From contig BCHU01000014.1 of assembly GCA_001599715.1 (NCBI GenBank), forward strand, positions 682,001 to 746,000: 64,000 nucleotides of DNA. Reading direction: 5' to 3'. The stretch is from Phaeotremella fagi. Taxonomy: Eukaryota > Basidiomycota > Tremellomycetes > Tremellales > Phaeotremellaceae. Positions 13,454-25,528 of the stretch are shown here, one piece after another (position 1 is the stretch's first letter; each line of letters begins with the position of its first letter). The notes beneath the pieces are model-generated. The model made no database searches. It was not told the origin of the DNA and saw only the letters and a program-made list of their open reading frames with translations. A program made the position numbers and the translations under genes.

Positions 13454-13942
13454 TTTTGAAAATTGATGATAACGATCAAGAGAATGAGTGAACGTTGATT
13501 GAATTGAAGTTTTAAACGGAATCCCAAAGTCTGTTTCAGAATTCAACTAATACTGAGTAATTAGATAGATTTCAGTAAAATTCAACGTTGATGGAGTTTG
13601 AAAGGATGTGAGTGTGTGTGAGTGACATCTAAACCTTATTGAATCGCCACCACCTAGAGGCACAGCCACTGTAACGCAAGCAGGAAACATCATACAGCGA
13701 TCAATGGTAAGTCATAACTTTACCTAACATTCGTGGATAGTTGTGTCAGCATTATTGTGAATGATTTGAGTCCAGGACAAAAAGTTAATTAGCTAAATTG
13801 CCTTAGCGATGAACTAACCATCAGTCGTCAGGACGACGAGACTTAAAACCCAACAACCAGGTTGCTACCCGACACCGCAGTAACCACATGCTGACTGTAC
13901 AAGTACATACAAGCATCGCTAATCAGTGTGTTTATCGTAAGA

Positions 13943-14792
13943 ATGAACTTGACATTTTTCCATCTCCCAAATCAAAAAGAAATGCCTTCTACAACTCCAA
14001 CGATTATGTCAGAAACACAAGAACCAACGATGACGATTCTAAATGATATCCCGTTAACGCCCTCACTGTCCTTTCCGCATGACCCACCTCCTCCAATGGA
14101 CTTTCCACAACCCCCTCCAGCTCCAAGTCCAGCTCCCACTCCCACTCCAGGTTCGACCAAAAAACCAAAATTTAAATCGGTCCTTTCAAGATATCCTCGT
14201 GAATTCATTATTTTCGTTATCATATTGATGATTTTTGGAGGATCGTTAGCTGGGTTAGTTTTGGTGATCAAGAAACCTGATGGTATGGATGGAGTAACGA
14301 CTGTCGAATGGATATTATTCGTTGTGTATGTTTGTCTTACGGCGACATACTTTCACTTTTGAGTACTGACGTGTATAATTTAGGGTAATAACTGTAACAG
14401 CGCTTCTACTACGGCAAATCTTAGTCATCTACCTACTGTTCAAACCACCACGACCACGTTCAACCACCGATCGACATCAATCTTCTGTATCAAGTATAGC
14501 TCCATGGTTACTGGGTAGATTACCTGATTACGTTGATGCAGTAGGTGGTAGACAACAAGCTACAGGTGATGTAGAAGATCAATGGATCGTTGGTGAGGAT
14601 TTACCTAGATACGGGGAGAATCGGGGTTCGAAATTGTTGTTAAGAAGTTTGAGTCGTGGTCCTGTCACAGAAGAGGAAAGTCATGGGGAAGTCGAAGGGG
14701 TGATTCCAGTTCAACAGAATCAAGTAGATTCAGCTGCTACAGAAGGTGTTACTACTCATATAAACGCACATAGTGAGAATGAAACTAGATGA
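13943..14792 (+). CDS. Proline-rich single/double-pass membrane protein, unknown function
   Basis: A small two-exon gene (13943-14325 and 14384-14792; the junction gives FVV|ITVTALLL). The N-terminal ~75 residues are Pro-rich (PPPPMDFPQPPPAPSP). A basic stretch and a hydrophobic segment (FIIFVIILMIFGGSLAGLVL) follow, then a second hydrophobic pair spanning the intron (WILFVV and VTALLLRQILVIYLLF). The C-terminal ~120 residues are polar and acidic. It is probably an integral membrane protein with cytosolic tails. I do not recognise the family. An alternative start is the ATG at 13982. It converges with GTR2, with only 62 bp between the stop codons. Confidence 0.75.
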
Positions 14793-14854
14793 ATCGTTCT
14801 CAATGAATCTCAACGTGGATAATGCAACTGCATCATTGATAACATTACTAGATC

Positions 14855-16354
14855 CTATATATCAGATTCAACCTCCATCAAAATCTTTCGTACACCTTGA
14901 CGCAAAAACATAAGGTTGTATTCTATCATCCCACGTTTCGTTTGCCAAGTCTCAGTCCGTAACAGAACGACCAAAACGAGTTGTCTGATTGAGAGGGTTA
15001 GAGATTACTCTGAAGGAGAAAATAGTCATGGACTTACGGCGTGAATTGCCATAGAGCGATTGTAGTGTTTGGCATCAATCGGGTCGATTGAGTCATCCAT
15101 GGTTTTTCTGGATCTTCTTCATCCCACCATCCATTCTCTTCTTCATATTCTTCCTTTTCTTTTGATTCCTCTGCCTCTGTGGTTCTCTCATTTGTTTCCT
15201 CATTGGTTACACCGTTCGATGTGGTTTTGGGTATTAATTTCAATCCCCTGGCGGATGTCAGTTGAAGATATCAGAAGGTATACTTTACTCACTTGTATAA
15301 ATCTCTGAACTGCAAGAAACGAGATAGATATTCCGTGACCAATTCTACAGTCTCCATGTTTCTATGTCTATTATCTGTGGCTAGAACTATACCAGATGAT
15401 ACGTCGAATAGATATGAGTTGTCCATTCCAGATGTCTGTTTGGTGTAAGTGTTTTGTACAATGACAAGAATGAAATAGCTTACATCAGAAAAATTCAACA
15501 GCAAAGCCTCAACAGCTGGTAACATCTCCATAACACCTTGTACGACTTTACTCCAAGCATCCTTCAAGCTAACATTATGAACTGAAGTCATGTCAAAGCG
15601 AATTTCTGATAACAGATGGTTCATGATATCCTGATAGGCTTGAGGATCTGAAAAATCTGTACCAGGCGATAAAGATGATAAAGATGAATATGGGTAATCT
15701 TCAAGTTCTTCCGATAGACTTCTTTGGATTTCTCCGTAATTCTCTAAATTAAGAGGTAAAAAGTTAGTTTCCAAACATGTTCTAGGGTGTTGAGTCCATA
15801 CCCATTCTATAATCTTCCGATAAAACTTCTGATTTATGTATGAAAACTTTAAATCTCATGTTCGGATTTGCGAAATAAGCTTTCATCATTATCCCAACAA
15901 AAGTGGTTACTGCTTTATGATAAGTATCTTCTTGTTGCATATCCATTACATAGACCAAAGTTGAGAAAGACGATAGAGGTGTTGAAGGATCTAATTGATC
16001 TATATCGAAGGTCGACGGTGTATCCCAAATTTGAAGTGGTATTATCGTGCTATGAATCGATTAATTCTGGAGACATTGATATCACTGTACATCAGACTCA
16101 CTCATAATCTATTTTCTCTATTTCTTGAGTCACACCAAAGAACGCTACATCTTTGACTGGAACATGTTGAAAGACGGTTTTGATACATGAAGTTTTACCA
16201 GCTCTACGATTTAATCAGTAAACATCACTGCGTATCCCTCTTTCATAGACGAACAAACTCACTTTCGCCAACCCAAGACTAGTATTTTCTCTCTGTGTGA
16301 TTCATTCTTTGGCTTGGAAGATTCACCTGGTGATGTTACTGTCTGCCTTGACAT
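14855..16354 (-). CDS. GTR2: Rag GTPase Gtr2/RagC homologue
   Basis: A Rag-family small GTPase. In yeast and animals Gtr2/RagC pairs with Gtr1/RagA on the vacuole or lysosome and passes amino-acid status to TORC1. Exon 1 runs 16354-16263, and the junction rebuilds the P-loop LGWRKAGKTS. Then come FQHVPVKDVAFFGVTQEIEK, an IWDTPS switch II-like motif, LVYVMDMQQ, the G4-like FIHKSEVLS, and the C-terminal roadblock-type part (FDVSSGIVLATDN). Choosing the acceptor just before ACAACTCG gives FTPQLVLVVLLRTETW and a family-like C-terminus ending at 14855. An acidic insert (EEYEEENGWWDEEDPEKPW) interrupts the roadblock domain and looks lineage-specific. Several introns lie inside. Confidence 0.88.
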
Positions 16355-16675
16355 TTTTCTTTTGATTTGGTTGACAAATTGACTAGAGATCTGAACTGTA
16401 AATTAACTTGACGATATCAAGAGCCTGACATAAAAAGTCCAAGGACTCCCATTACTTACAAATGTCAGGCTCATATAATATTTACTTTGTGGGACGCGTT
16501 TTATTTGTTTTCTTCTTTCATTTCCTCTGATTTTTATCATTCATCTCTTAGATTATCATCTTCAACTTAGTCATTGTACTTCCATTTCGTCTTCAATACT
16601 TGTCCCTCACAAAATTGAAAACTTCAGTCATCCATTGATACCTAATATCTCTTCTTGATTCTCAACCAGCGCGTC

Positions 16676-19600
16676 ATGTCCGCTATCGAGGTACTCCCCG
16701 AACCTCCAAATGACATCCCACGCCCCAGAAAAACCTACGGTAGAGTGAGAAAACCATCACCTGAAATCCTCAAAGACATCCCTTCGATATCAAACGCAAC
16801 AGTCCCAGATATCTCACCGTCGAAATCACTTCTCAACAGATGGTCGAACAGCGCTTCACTATGGAAAGATTCTCTTGCGAAACTCGACGCGCCAAATGGT
16901 GATGATGAAGAGGAGGAGGACGCTGAGGATCTTAAAAAGGCAATGGAGAAGATGAGAAGAGAAGCTAGGGGTGAATACTTTCCTGATGAAGAGGACGAGA
17001 AAAAGAAGAAGTTAGTCTTGGGTGGTTCCTCTTCACTTACGAATTTAACGGAACGATCTTCGTCCCCACCTCGATTGGTTGTACCGAAACCTGTTGAGAC
17101 TAAATTATCATCTCAGCTACCCAATCCAGTCATCAGATCTACCACAAAGCTAGATACTCCAAAACCAGCATTGACTTCGACAACTTCTCTCACAAGTTTA
17201 CCAACTTCATCACCTCCACTTCGATCTTTCGCTATCCCCGACATCCCACCTCCAAGAACTACCATGTCCACCACAGAACCTGATGAAGAGACTTTCCCGA
17301 TTGTCAAATCAGGGACTAATCGACCCAAAAATCGTCGTATTCTCGATTCAGATGATGAAGGAAGTGATCAGGAAGTTATCCCCATAAAACACTCTCTTCC
17401 TATCAGAAAGGTCGTGATTAGCTCTCCTACCCCCTCCTCGCCAGCTTCATCAGCAAGTGGTAGTTCCAGAACGAAAGTCAGATCATCACCTGGTGTAGAT
17501 TTCGAGAATTTCATGTCAACACTGAAAGCTGATCAAGATGAATCGGACGATCAAGAATCTCACGATCCTCCTTCACGTTCTACCGATCCTGTCGGGCTCT
17601 TCGACGATGACAGCGACAACGGTATGGATCTGAAGAAGGATGTCAAGCAGACCAAGGCTCCTAAGGTCAGTTTCAAGGGTTCAAACCATCAAACTCAAAC
17701 TGACGCCTACTAGCCATTAAACAAGAAGGACAAGGAGGAGATGATGAAGGATATCGAGAGAGCGAAAAGAGGTTGGTGTTTTCTACTATCTATAGTGTTC
17801 TCTTTTTGAATTTTTTTAGAACGTTTGGCTGCCCCGACGAAAACCAAGAACGAGAATTTTCCCATTTCTTCTTGGCTTCAAAAGGCCGGAGCTCAACTGG
17901 TGGCTCACCACGAAAAGTAGGTCGAAATATGTTAGGGGAGCCAGAGACTGATAAATCATCAGCCCTTCTGTACCACAATTGTCTTTTGGAGTTTCACCAA
18001 AGACCAGTCCTTTCCATCAAACTCCTCTGGATGAGATAACGACTTTCAGTTCAACTGGTCAAATTCGAAGTAACGGGTTAGCAGGTTCTTCAAAAGTTTC
18101 TATTCCACACGCTACTTCATCTCCAACACCGTCAAACTACCATTCTCGACCGTCAGCCACTGTTATTCCTGGTACATCAGAAGAATTAGATGATGATGAG
18201 CCGCTACTGGACATCGCAGCTATCATCGCCGAGGATCAACGCAAAGATGCTGAACTAGACGCGTTGAGACAGAGGAAAGCCAAATTAGACGAAGCGAAAC
18301 TTCAAGCACTCAAAACTAAACCTGTTCAACTTCCTCGAATTACCAAAGACGATTCAGACGATGAACTTGTCTTTGAAGATTCACCTGTCAAACCCAAAAA
18401 GAAGTCGGTTACCATCGCACCAACTGCGAAATCATCACCTAACAATGGCGGTCGAAGATTCCCAGATGCTCGAGCTGTACTCAACAAAACCAACGATGTT
18501 CCAGCTATAACGAAACAACGTCAAAATCTATTGAAAATGTCCGGTAAATCAATCAGAATCCACGATGAACAATTACTTTCTGAGACCTACGTGGAAATTG
18601 CTGGGAAAACATTTAAACATGCAGATGCGAAATTATTGAACGGTGGTTCAGTACCTGCTGGTCAAAAGAAAGGGAGGGATGTAGCTATTTCTTCGGATAA
18701 GCTTTATCTGACTCTTAAACATAATCATCAAGCTCAGGTTCGATCGTTTGGAACGAAGAAGGAAGAGGAATATGGCAGGTCGAGACGTATCCCTGAGAAA
18801 CAGGCGTTGGATCAACAAGCTATAGAAGAGATGGCGGAGAAGATCAAGACTACTAGGGAGATTCAGGAAGCAAACGATGACGACGAAGATGAGGACGATG
18901 AAGATTTCAATCCAAGTGAAGATGATGAGGTCGTGGAAGAAAAGATTGTATACAGTGGTGAAGAGAGTGGGGACGAGGGAGATGACGACGAGGATGACAA
19001 TGATGAGGAAGAGGAAGAGGATAAAGAGAATCGACCACCAGTCATTGAAGAAGATGAAAACGACGAGGATGAAGTTATCGTTATCAGAAGAAAAGCTAGA
19101 ATATCGGGTAGACTTGCTTTCGATTCCGATGACGAAGATGTCATTTCTCAAAAACCTTCGACAGTAACAACCAAACCAGAGGCTGTATCAAATAACCTCG
19201 TTATCGAAGAATCGATGGAGATTGATTTGACAGGTTTCGATAGTGGTTCACCTGGGTTCTCACAGCTATTCGGCGAAACTCAAGTTGGAGATGGTGTAAG
19301 TCTAATTTGGATTTGGTAAATTGGCACTGACCGTGATCTTTCAGGATGGCTTCGACGGCTTAAGAGTTCAAGGGGAAGCTGCTCTTTTACCGTCCCATTT
19401 ACTTCTTCCGGATGTTCTCATATCAAAGACCCAGGCTGCTAGGGATAATGCTCTGATTGCTGCTGAAATCGATGAAGACTTGCCTGAGGTCACAGCTTCT
19501 AGACCTAAACAGTATCTAAACGATCAAGGGTATGTTAATGAGATAGCATAGCTATTGGTAAAGCACTAACGCGACCACTAGATTCTTCACACAAACGAAG

Positions 19601-21096
19601 CCCATGGTCGGATCTGCTACTCAAAGATCGGATGACGAAAGTCAGGCAATCGCTCCTGCTGGATTATCAACGATATTCGAATACGAACCTAGTTCCACGC
19701 AACTCAACACATCTTCACCTACCAAGGAGTCGGTCAATTTTAGAGCCGCACGGGTTATGAACCCAACTCAAGAGGAAGAGGAATTTACCTTGACCAGACT
19801 AAAACGACGAACCTCCCCTCGTCCTGAAGATATTGCGGAGGAGGAGGAAATCGAATCTCCAATCAAACCTGCCAATGCATTCACAGCACTCATGGCAGGG
19901 AGAGACAAAGCTGCAGCTCACGATCGAAAGTCCAAACAAAGAGTCAAATCGAATCTCGTTGATGAACAAGCTGAAGAGAGTGATGAAGACGCTGGATGGG
20001 TCCCAATAGGTGGTGGAGAAGATGAGGATGATGATGCGGAAGACGAAGGATTCTTACAAGATTTGGTTGATGATCAAGTCATCTCGGAAGAACAGAAGAG
20101 GATACAAGATGATCTAGCTGCAGAAAAAGCTAGGGAGATCCAAGTACTCGACGATCAGAAACGTGAAGAACAAGCTAAGAAAATCACCGCGGGTGAATTA
20201 CGTGTTCGAAGACGAGGTCAAGATTTCTTCAGTGACGATGAGGAGGAAGATGGGAAATCTAGACGATTGAGTAAGAAGCAGAGAAAGAAGAGGAGGTTGG
20301 ATAGAGAAGAGGGTTTGGCTAAACTTGGTATGTTCTTTATATATTCTATATACGTAAACTGAAACTTATCAACTCTCAGACGGAGAGGAGAACGCTTTCG
20401 CTCAAGCTTACGATGATCATCTTGAATCTGATATTGAAGATATCGACGATACCCCTGACGACACTTTGGGACTGGGTATCGGTCTCGATATGAACATCGA
20501 CATTGACGAAAACAGTGAAACCGAAGAAGATTCCTTGAAACCCAGACGGTCTGGAAGGGAGACTTTCTTGTTACTACGAGAACGTGCCAGACAAAACCGT
20601 GAGGTCGATCTGGAATCTCAAGATAGATTACTTGATGAAGAGATAGGTTTGAACGAGATTGCCGGAAGCGGTTTGGGTAATTGGGAAATTGACGATGTGG
20701 AAGAAGAATCTCAATTCTCCATCTCTAAAGGTCGAATGAGATCTTTAGCAAGTATATCCACTGATGATGAAGTGAGTTTTTACAGCTCCTCGTTACTGTT
20801 GTCAGCACTGACAAACCGATCTGCAGGGATCGAAACAATCAATTACCCGTCAAAACTCTATGCAATCTAAAGAAAAACTCATGGAATTCATCAACAACGA
20901 ATCGCAGACCAACAGAAGTTCGACAGGTTTCACAGGTGGTGTTTCGGTCGTTACGAATAAATTCATCCCTCAGGCCAAAAACGATAAATCGGCTTATAGT
21001 CGACATCCTAATCGACAGGCTTCGGGGGGTTCTGTTCAGTCTAATCATTCTAGTAGATCGATCCTTATGGGTAAAACTGGAAAGTTTGGTTCGTAG
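16676..21096 (+). CDS. MRC1: Mrc1/Claspin-type replication checkpoint mediator
   Basis: A homologue of Mrc1, which travels with the replisome and brings the checkpoint kinase to stalled forks. Exons traced: 16676-17665, 17714-17771, 17820-17916, 17963-19295, 19345-19529, 19582-20327, 20380-20771 and 20827-21096; they sum to 1,356 residues in phase. Evidence: many SQ/TQ and SDDE clusters, very acidic tracts around 18,880-19,060, the Mrc1-like C-terminal block (GWVPIGGGEDE, DFFSDDEEEDGKSRRLSKKQ, AYDDHLESDIEDID), and a closing Ser-rich tail ending GKTGKFGS. The start MSAIEVLPEPP sits right after a probable 5' UTR. Low-complexity acidity makes one-line homology weak, but the C-terminal block supports the call. 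Confidence 0.85.
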
Positions 21097-21413
21097 TGGG
21101 ATTGGGGTTGGATTTTGTGTTGATTTAGTTGACTTTTGAATACTTATAAATATGCTTCGTTTCTTGTATGCTTTGATTGTATATTTATTGCTGTTGATAA
21201 CCATATACAGATTATCCTCTGCTGCGTTATGTGATATCGTCAATATTCCGGTAAAAGGTCAATTGAAAACTACCACTCTTCATGTCGTTACTGAAAAATA
21301 TATTCTGTTCTTTTTCTCCCTATCGATCAAACTAACGAATCACTACCTATTCACAAACCCCAATAAATACCGTAGACTTCCACACTCAATATATATTTCC
21401 TACTACCCCAAAC

Positions 21414-23076
21414 CTAAACTGAACCAGAAGCAGACTTCGCAATCTCCTTCTCCTTAATCATCTCCAAGACCTTCTTGAGACCCTCGTCATCCATGAAACG
21501 TAATTTGGTCTCCTCAACCCATTGCTCTTTAGTCGGAGTAGGTGAGATTGATGAAGTACCACCACTGATTTTATCACCGTTGTGATAATCTTGGAAAGCA
21601 GTTCTGATCAAGAGGTATTCATCAACTCGAACTTGAACACCGATAGTTTCGCCAATGGTGAAATTAAGTCTTTGGTGGATCTTGGCTAATGGAGAACGAA
21701 CAATTTCTGCAAGATCATTTCGACCTTGGGTTTCGTAGAATGATGCCAAATAGTGTTCCTCTTTGGTAGGTTTGTTGGAAGAGAAGAATTGATGTCCGAA
21801 AGCTACAGCGAGGGAACCACTGAAAGCATGTGATTTGGTGGTGGTACCGGCCCTGATGATTTAAATTACTTCAATTACGAGTCTAAACTTAAGGGGTCGA
21901 CAGTAGACTTACCATTCCCAATCGATAATACCAGTGATATGACCTTCCTTATCAATCATACAGTGATTACCCTTATCGTCGTTGTGTTTCATATAAAAGA
22001 CCTCATCTTTATTGTGAAGCTCTGAACAACTAGAAACCATCTCCTTCAAATCTAAATGCATGAGATATGCCGGTAAGGGATCTCTGTGATACTGTTCACC
22101 GTTTTCAATGTATCTCAACATAACCTCGATTTCTGTCAAGTATCGTTCTCCAATACTTTGATAGGGTCCGAGGAAGTATGGAGGATATGCGTTACCAATT
22201 CTAACACTGACAAGTGGACCGATCTCGTAATTACCATCGTGAGTTCGGAAAAGACTGCCCATGGAGTTAAAAGTCAAGGTCGTCAATTTAAGTGAGAATT
22301 TCGCGTAATCTTCGATGGTGTTTCTAACGAATTGAGGGATCTCCTCATCAAGGTTAGGCGTGAGCCAAAACGGGGCATTGGCCGGTTCACCTTCCATCAT
22401 TTCAACGAAATAATATTGTAACGGGTAATCTGAGGTGGTGTTGATTGTTGTCAGCCAGGAAATATTTCATGTTGGATTTCACTTACCTTCGGGAAGTTTG
22501 GGGATCCAACTTTGTGGTATCAATCCAGTTTGAAGTGCATGTAAAATCTTCATTGTTTGAGTTTCACTGATGACTACTTGCTTTCTGAAGCTTTTATTCC
22601 ATTCAGTGATGGTTGTCCTTTCACTTCGGATGAGCCATCGAACACCATCGTCGAACTTCAAAATTGCATGAAAATTAGCTGCACCCATCATAATATCCTC
22701 AGGGATAATCAAGAAGCAGTTGATTCCTCTGATTGATGTAGCTTCCTTGGTGATGTCGGATGATTGTTGCTTGAGAAGGGATCGGAATAGCTCCATCTAT
22801 TTGGGTTAAGAGGGATGAAAAGAGTATTGCAATTATCTCTTACCTCCTTCGTAATGTGGTAGTCATAACGAGCTTCTTTTTCACTATCCTTGATATCTCG
22901 AGTCAAAAAACCAATTTAGTGTTGTGATGCAAAACACTTACTGAGAGATCACGACAAAGATGAAAAGGCGTGAGATCGTGCTTTCTGCACCAGTGATGTT
23001 GACAGAATTCACAGCTTCCTCCATCCACTCCAGTCATAGTCTCACAAGACTCAGAATCACAAGGAAATGCGACCAT
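21414..23076 (-). CDS. AN1 zinc finger-APH kinase, copy 3
   Basis: An intact-looking copy. The ATG at 23076 opens MVAFPCDSESCE with the AN1 ligands (C-x4-C ... C-x2-C-x4-C-x2-H-x5-H-x-C; CEFCQHHWCRKH then HLC). Small linker exons encode DIKDSEKEARYDYHITKE. The kinase body has FDDGVRWLIRSE, LQTGLIPQSWIPKLPEG, loop KHNDDKGNH and ITGIIDWEW. The last exon (21749-21414) holds RSPLAKIHQRLNFTIG and ends ASGSV. It lies head to head with copy 4 across 389 bp, so the two may share a promoter region. The substrate is unknown. Confidence 0.84.
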
Positions 23077-23465
23077 ATTATCAGAATGAGAAATTTGTGA
23101 ATCCTTTTGGTGCTCCGTTGTACCGAAGCTTCGTGTGTACTTTGTGGCACAACCACTGATCTGAAATGAGGAGGCAGAGATGAAATTTGAGAATGTTAGA
23201 AGAAGATGAAATAGATTGATGATGTAGTATCCATCATCTTTATATAACTGACATGTTCACAACTCAGATCTCCGTTGCTAAGTTACGAAGAAGTTTAGAG
23301 TTGAGACAAAGGATTCCTTTCATCAATCAATCAAACAAGTCAATTGCTTGTGTATCATTCCGCAGTCACCAGCCTATTGTAAAACAAATCCTTTTGCTTC
23401 CATTCTTTAAATTTCAGTTCGTATTCATTCATTTCATCAAGTTACAGTATCTGTATTTATCAACA
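23077..23465. promoter_or_regulatory. Shared upstream region of two divergent AN1-kinase copies
   Basis: The 389 bp between the start codons of copies 3 (minus) and 4 (plus). A TATA-like TTTATATAA lies near 23240-23248. No clear palindrome was seen. The role as a bidirectional promoter is inferred from gene orientation. Confidence 0.4.
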
Positions 23466-25120
23466 ATGGTTGCTCAACAGTGCACCTTTGAAGATTGTAA
23501 CTCCTTGTCAATGGTTGGAGGAGATTGCTTCCACTGTGACGCCATCCTCTGCAACAAACATATCAACGACCCGTCCCATAGCTGTAAGCTTTTAACTGTA
23601 CGTTCTGCTTCGTATTAAAACATGATCAAACTGATTCTAACACTTTGTTCAGGATTCGGAGATTTACCTCAAATAGGACGAACTTGGCAAAAAAGCTGTA
23701 AGATCAGTCGACATGGAATGTTTCAGCTGACAAAGTGGACTAGTATAATCAATTTCTGTCAACTTTGAAAGAGAAGGAATCAGAAATTTATCAACAAGCT
23801 AAATCATTCCGACCTGGACATGAATGTCACTTAGTCTATCCCGAAGGTCAAGATGACGATAAAAACTTCCAAGAAGCTTTACGAGGTGATCAAAACCATC
23901 ATATAGTTCTACTTTTCGATGATGGCGTGAAATGGTTAGTCCGTGCTCGTCAAACTAGAAATTGGCATTACACGAGAGAATTCAGAAATTTGGTGGTGGC
24001 AAGTGAACTTGAAACTTACAAGGTTCTTTGTACTCTTGGAACTGGTTTGATTCCAGAGACATGGGTTCCTAAACTTCCTCCAGGTGAGTTATGTTTGATG
24101 ATCAAATAGAAAATATTGATTAGTTCTAGATTATCCGTTGGAATACTTTTTTATCCAATTTATGCAAGGTTCGCCCGGTGATAAACCCCTCTCTGGTGAT
24201 GTTGAACAGACATTTCTCAGTCCCAAACTCAAGAAGACTATTGAAGACGAAGCCAAATTTATGGTTGAGCTGTCCAAAATCACATTTGACAAGATCGGAA
24301 GTCTTTTCCCAACTGAAGAAGGAGGTACCAGAGTTGGTGGATACATTCATCTTAGATTTACCAACGACCAACCTCCTTACCTCTTGGGTCCTTTCAACTC
24401 CATGGGAGCTAAATATTTAGCTTGGATAGAGTTAACGCTCAAACAAGTCGAAGACAAACAAAAATGCTTCGACGATCCTTTACCAATCTATCTTTTTCAC
24501 TTAGAACTTAAGGATCTGATTTTGAGTTGTCCTGAACTCCACCCGAAAGATACGATATGCTATGTCAAACATATGGATGACGTTGGAAATCATTTGTTGA
24601 TCGTAGAAGACGGTTCATTGCAAGCGATTCTTGACTGGGAATGGTGAGTTTAGATCTGCAGAAAGAAAAATCTCATTTTTGATATTGATCGACTAGGTCC
24701 GCAACCACTTCCAAGGAACACGCTTTCAGTGGATCACTTGGAATCCATTTTGTCAAGACATTCTTCTACACAAACGAGCCAACTCCGGAAGAACAATATC
24801 TTGCTGAAGTTTACGAAAGGCTCGATCGTCCAGATTTAGCTGATGTAGTCAGATCACCTCTAGCTAAAATCCATCAAAGACTGCATTTCCATTTAGGTCG
24901 ATCTATAGGTCCAGAATGGGGAAGTCAGACTCGCTTTCACGAATACTTGGCTATCATCTCAGCTTTCGATGATGTTAAGAATGGTTTGAAAGTTGGTGGA
25001 CCTCTTCCAGCTATCCCTCAATATGAATCTTACGAAGTTTGGTTTGAAAAGTCCAAAGAACGATTCAAGAACGACGAAGGATTGAAGAAGGTTATGAAAA
25101 ATGGTCGAAGAGGATTCTAA
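23466..25120 (+). CDS. AN1 zinc finger-APH kinase, copy 4
   Basis: An intact-looking copy starting MVAQQCTFEDCN, with an AN1 finger at residues ~6-45 (CFHCDAILCNKH then HSC). After poorly resolved linker exons (23,640-23,770) come FRPGHECHLVYPEGQ, FDDGVKWLVRARQ, LGTGLIPETWVPKLPPG, then DYPLEYFFIQF across an intron, loop KHMDDVGNH and LDWEW. The last exon has VRSPLAKIHQRLHFHLG and ends at 25120. Residues around the nucleotide pocket match copies 2 and 3. The spacing inside the catalytic loop differs from the textbook HGDxxxxN form, with Asn one place early. Confidence 0.82.
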
Positions 25121-25528
25121 GGAGTCTAAAGTCGGTGAAGATCAAAGAACCAATTAGGAAAAGAAGGGTTTGGTCGGTGTTGAAGTACGATATATCTCGA
25201 TTGGTTGTTCATAATGAATGGGATCCTGAGGGACTTGCTTTGGAGAAGAAAAAGGTCCAAAATTGAATTTCAGTAACGACATATTTATGGTTTCAATAGT
25301 GTTGGAGATATTTATGAATTGTGTTTTTATTTTATGTTTACTGCACCGAGAGGAATGGAGATTTTCATCCCTGCTGGATTGTTGACAAATCTGAGAAGTT
25401 TTTACAGTAAAAAAACACCGATCTTTCATTTTAATATACAGAAGTTTTCTAAAACAGTGAATCTCAAGTCTCATAAACAAAGTCTAAACGTATATGCAAG
25501 GTATAAAAATTAGATATTTACAACAAAA

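Noticed and set aside
18863..19151. Antisense Ser-rich frames opposite MRC1
   Set aside because: They mirror the acidic GAT/GAA codon tract of MRC1, which always yields long antisense Ser frames.
25154..25480. Minus-strand frame of 108 codons downstream of AN1-kinase copy 4
   Set aside because: It lies in the 3' flank between convergent genes, has no domain, and ends in low-information sequence. Treated as chance.
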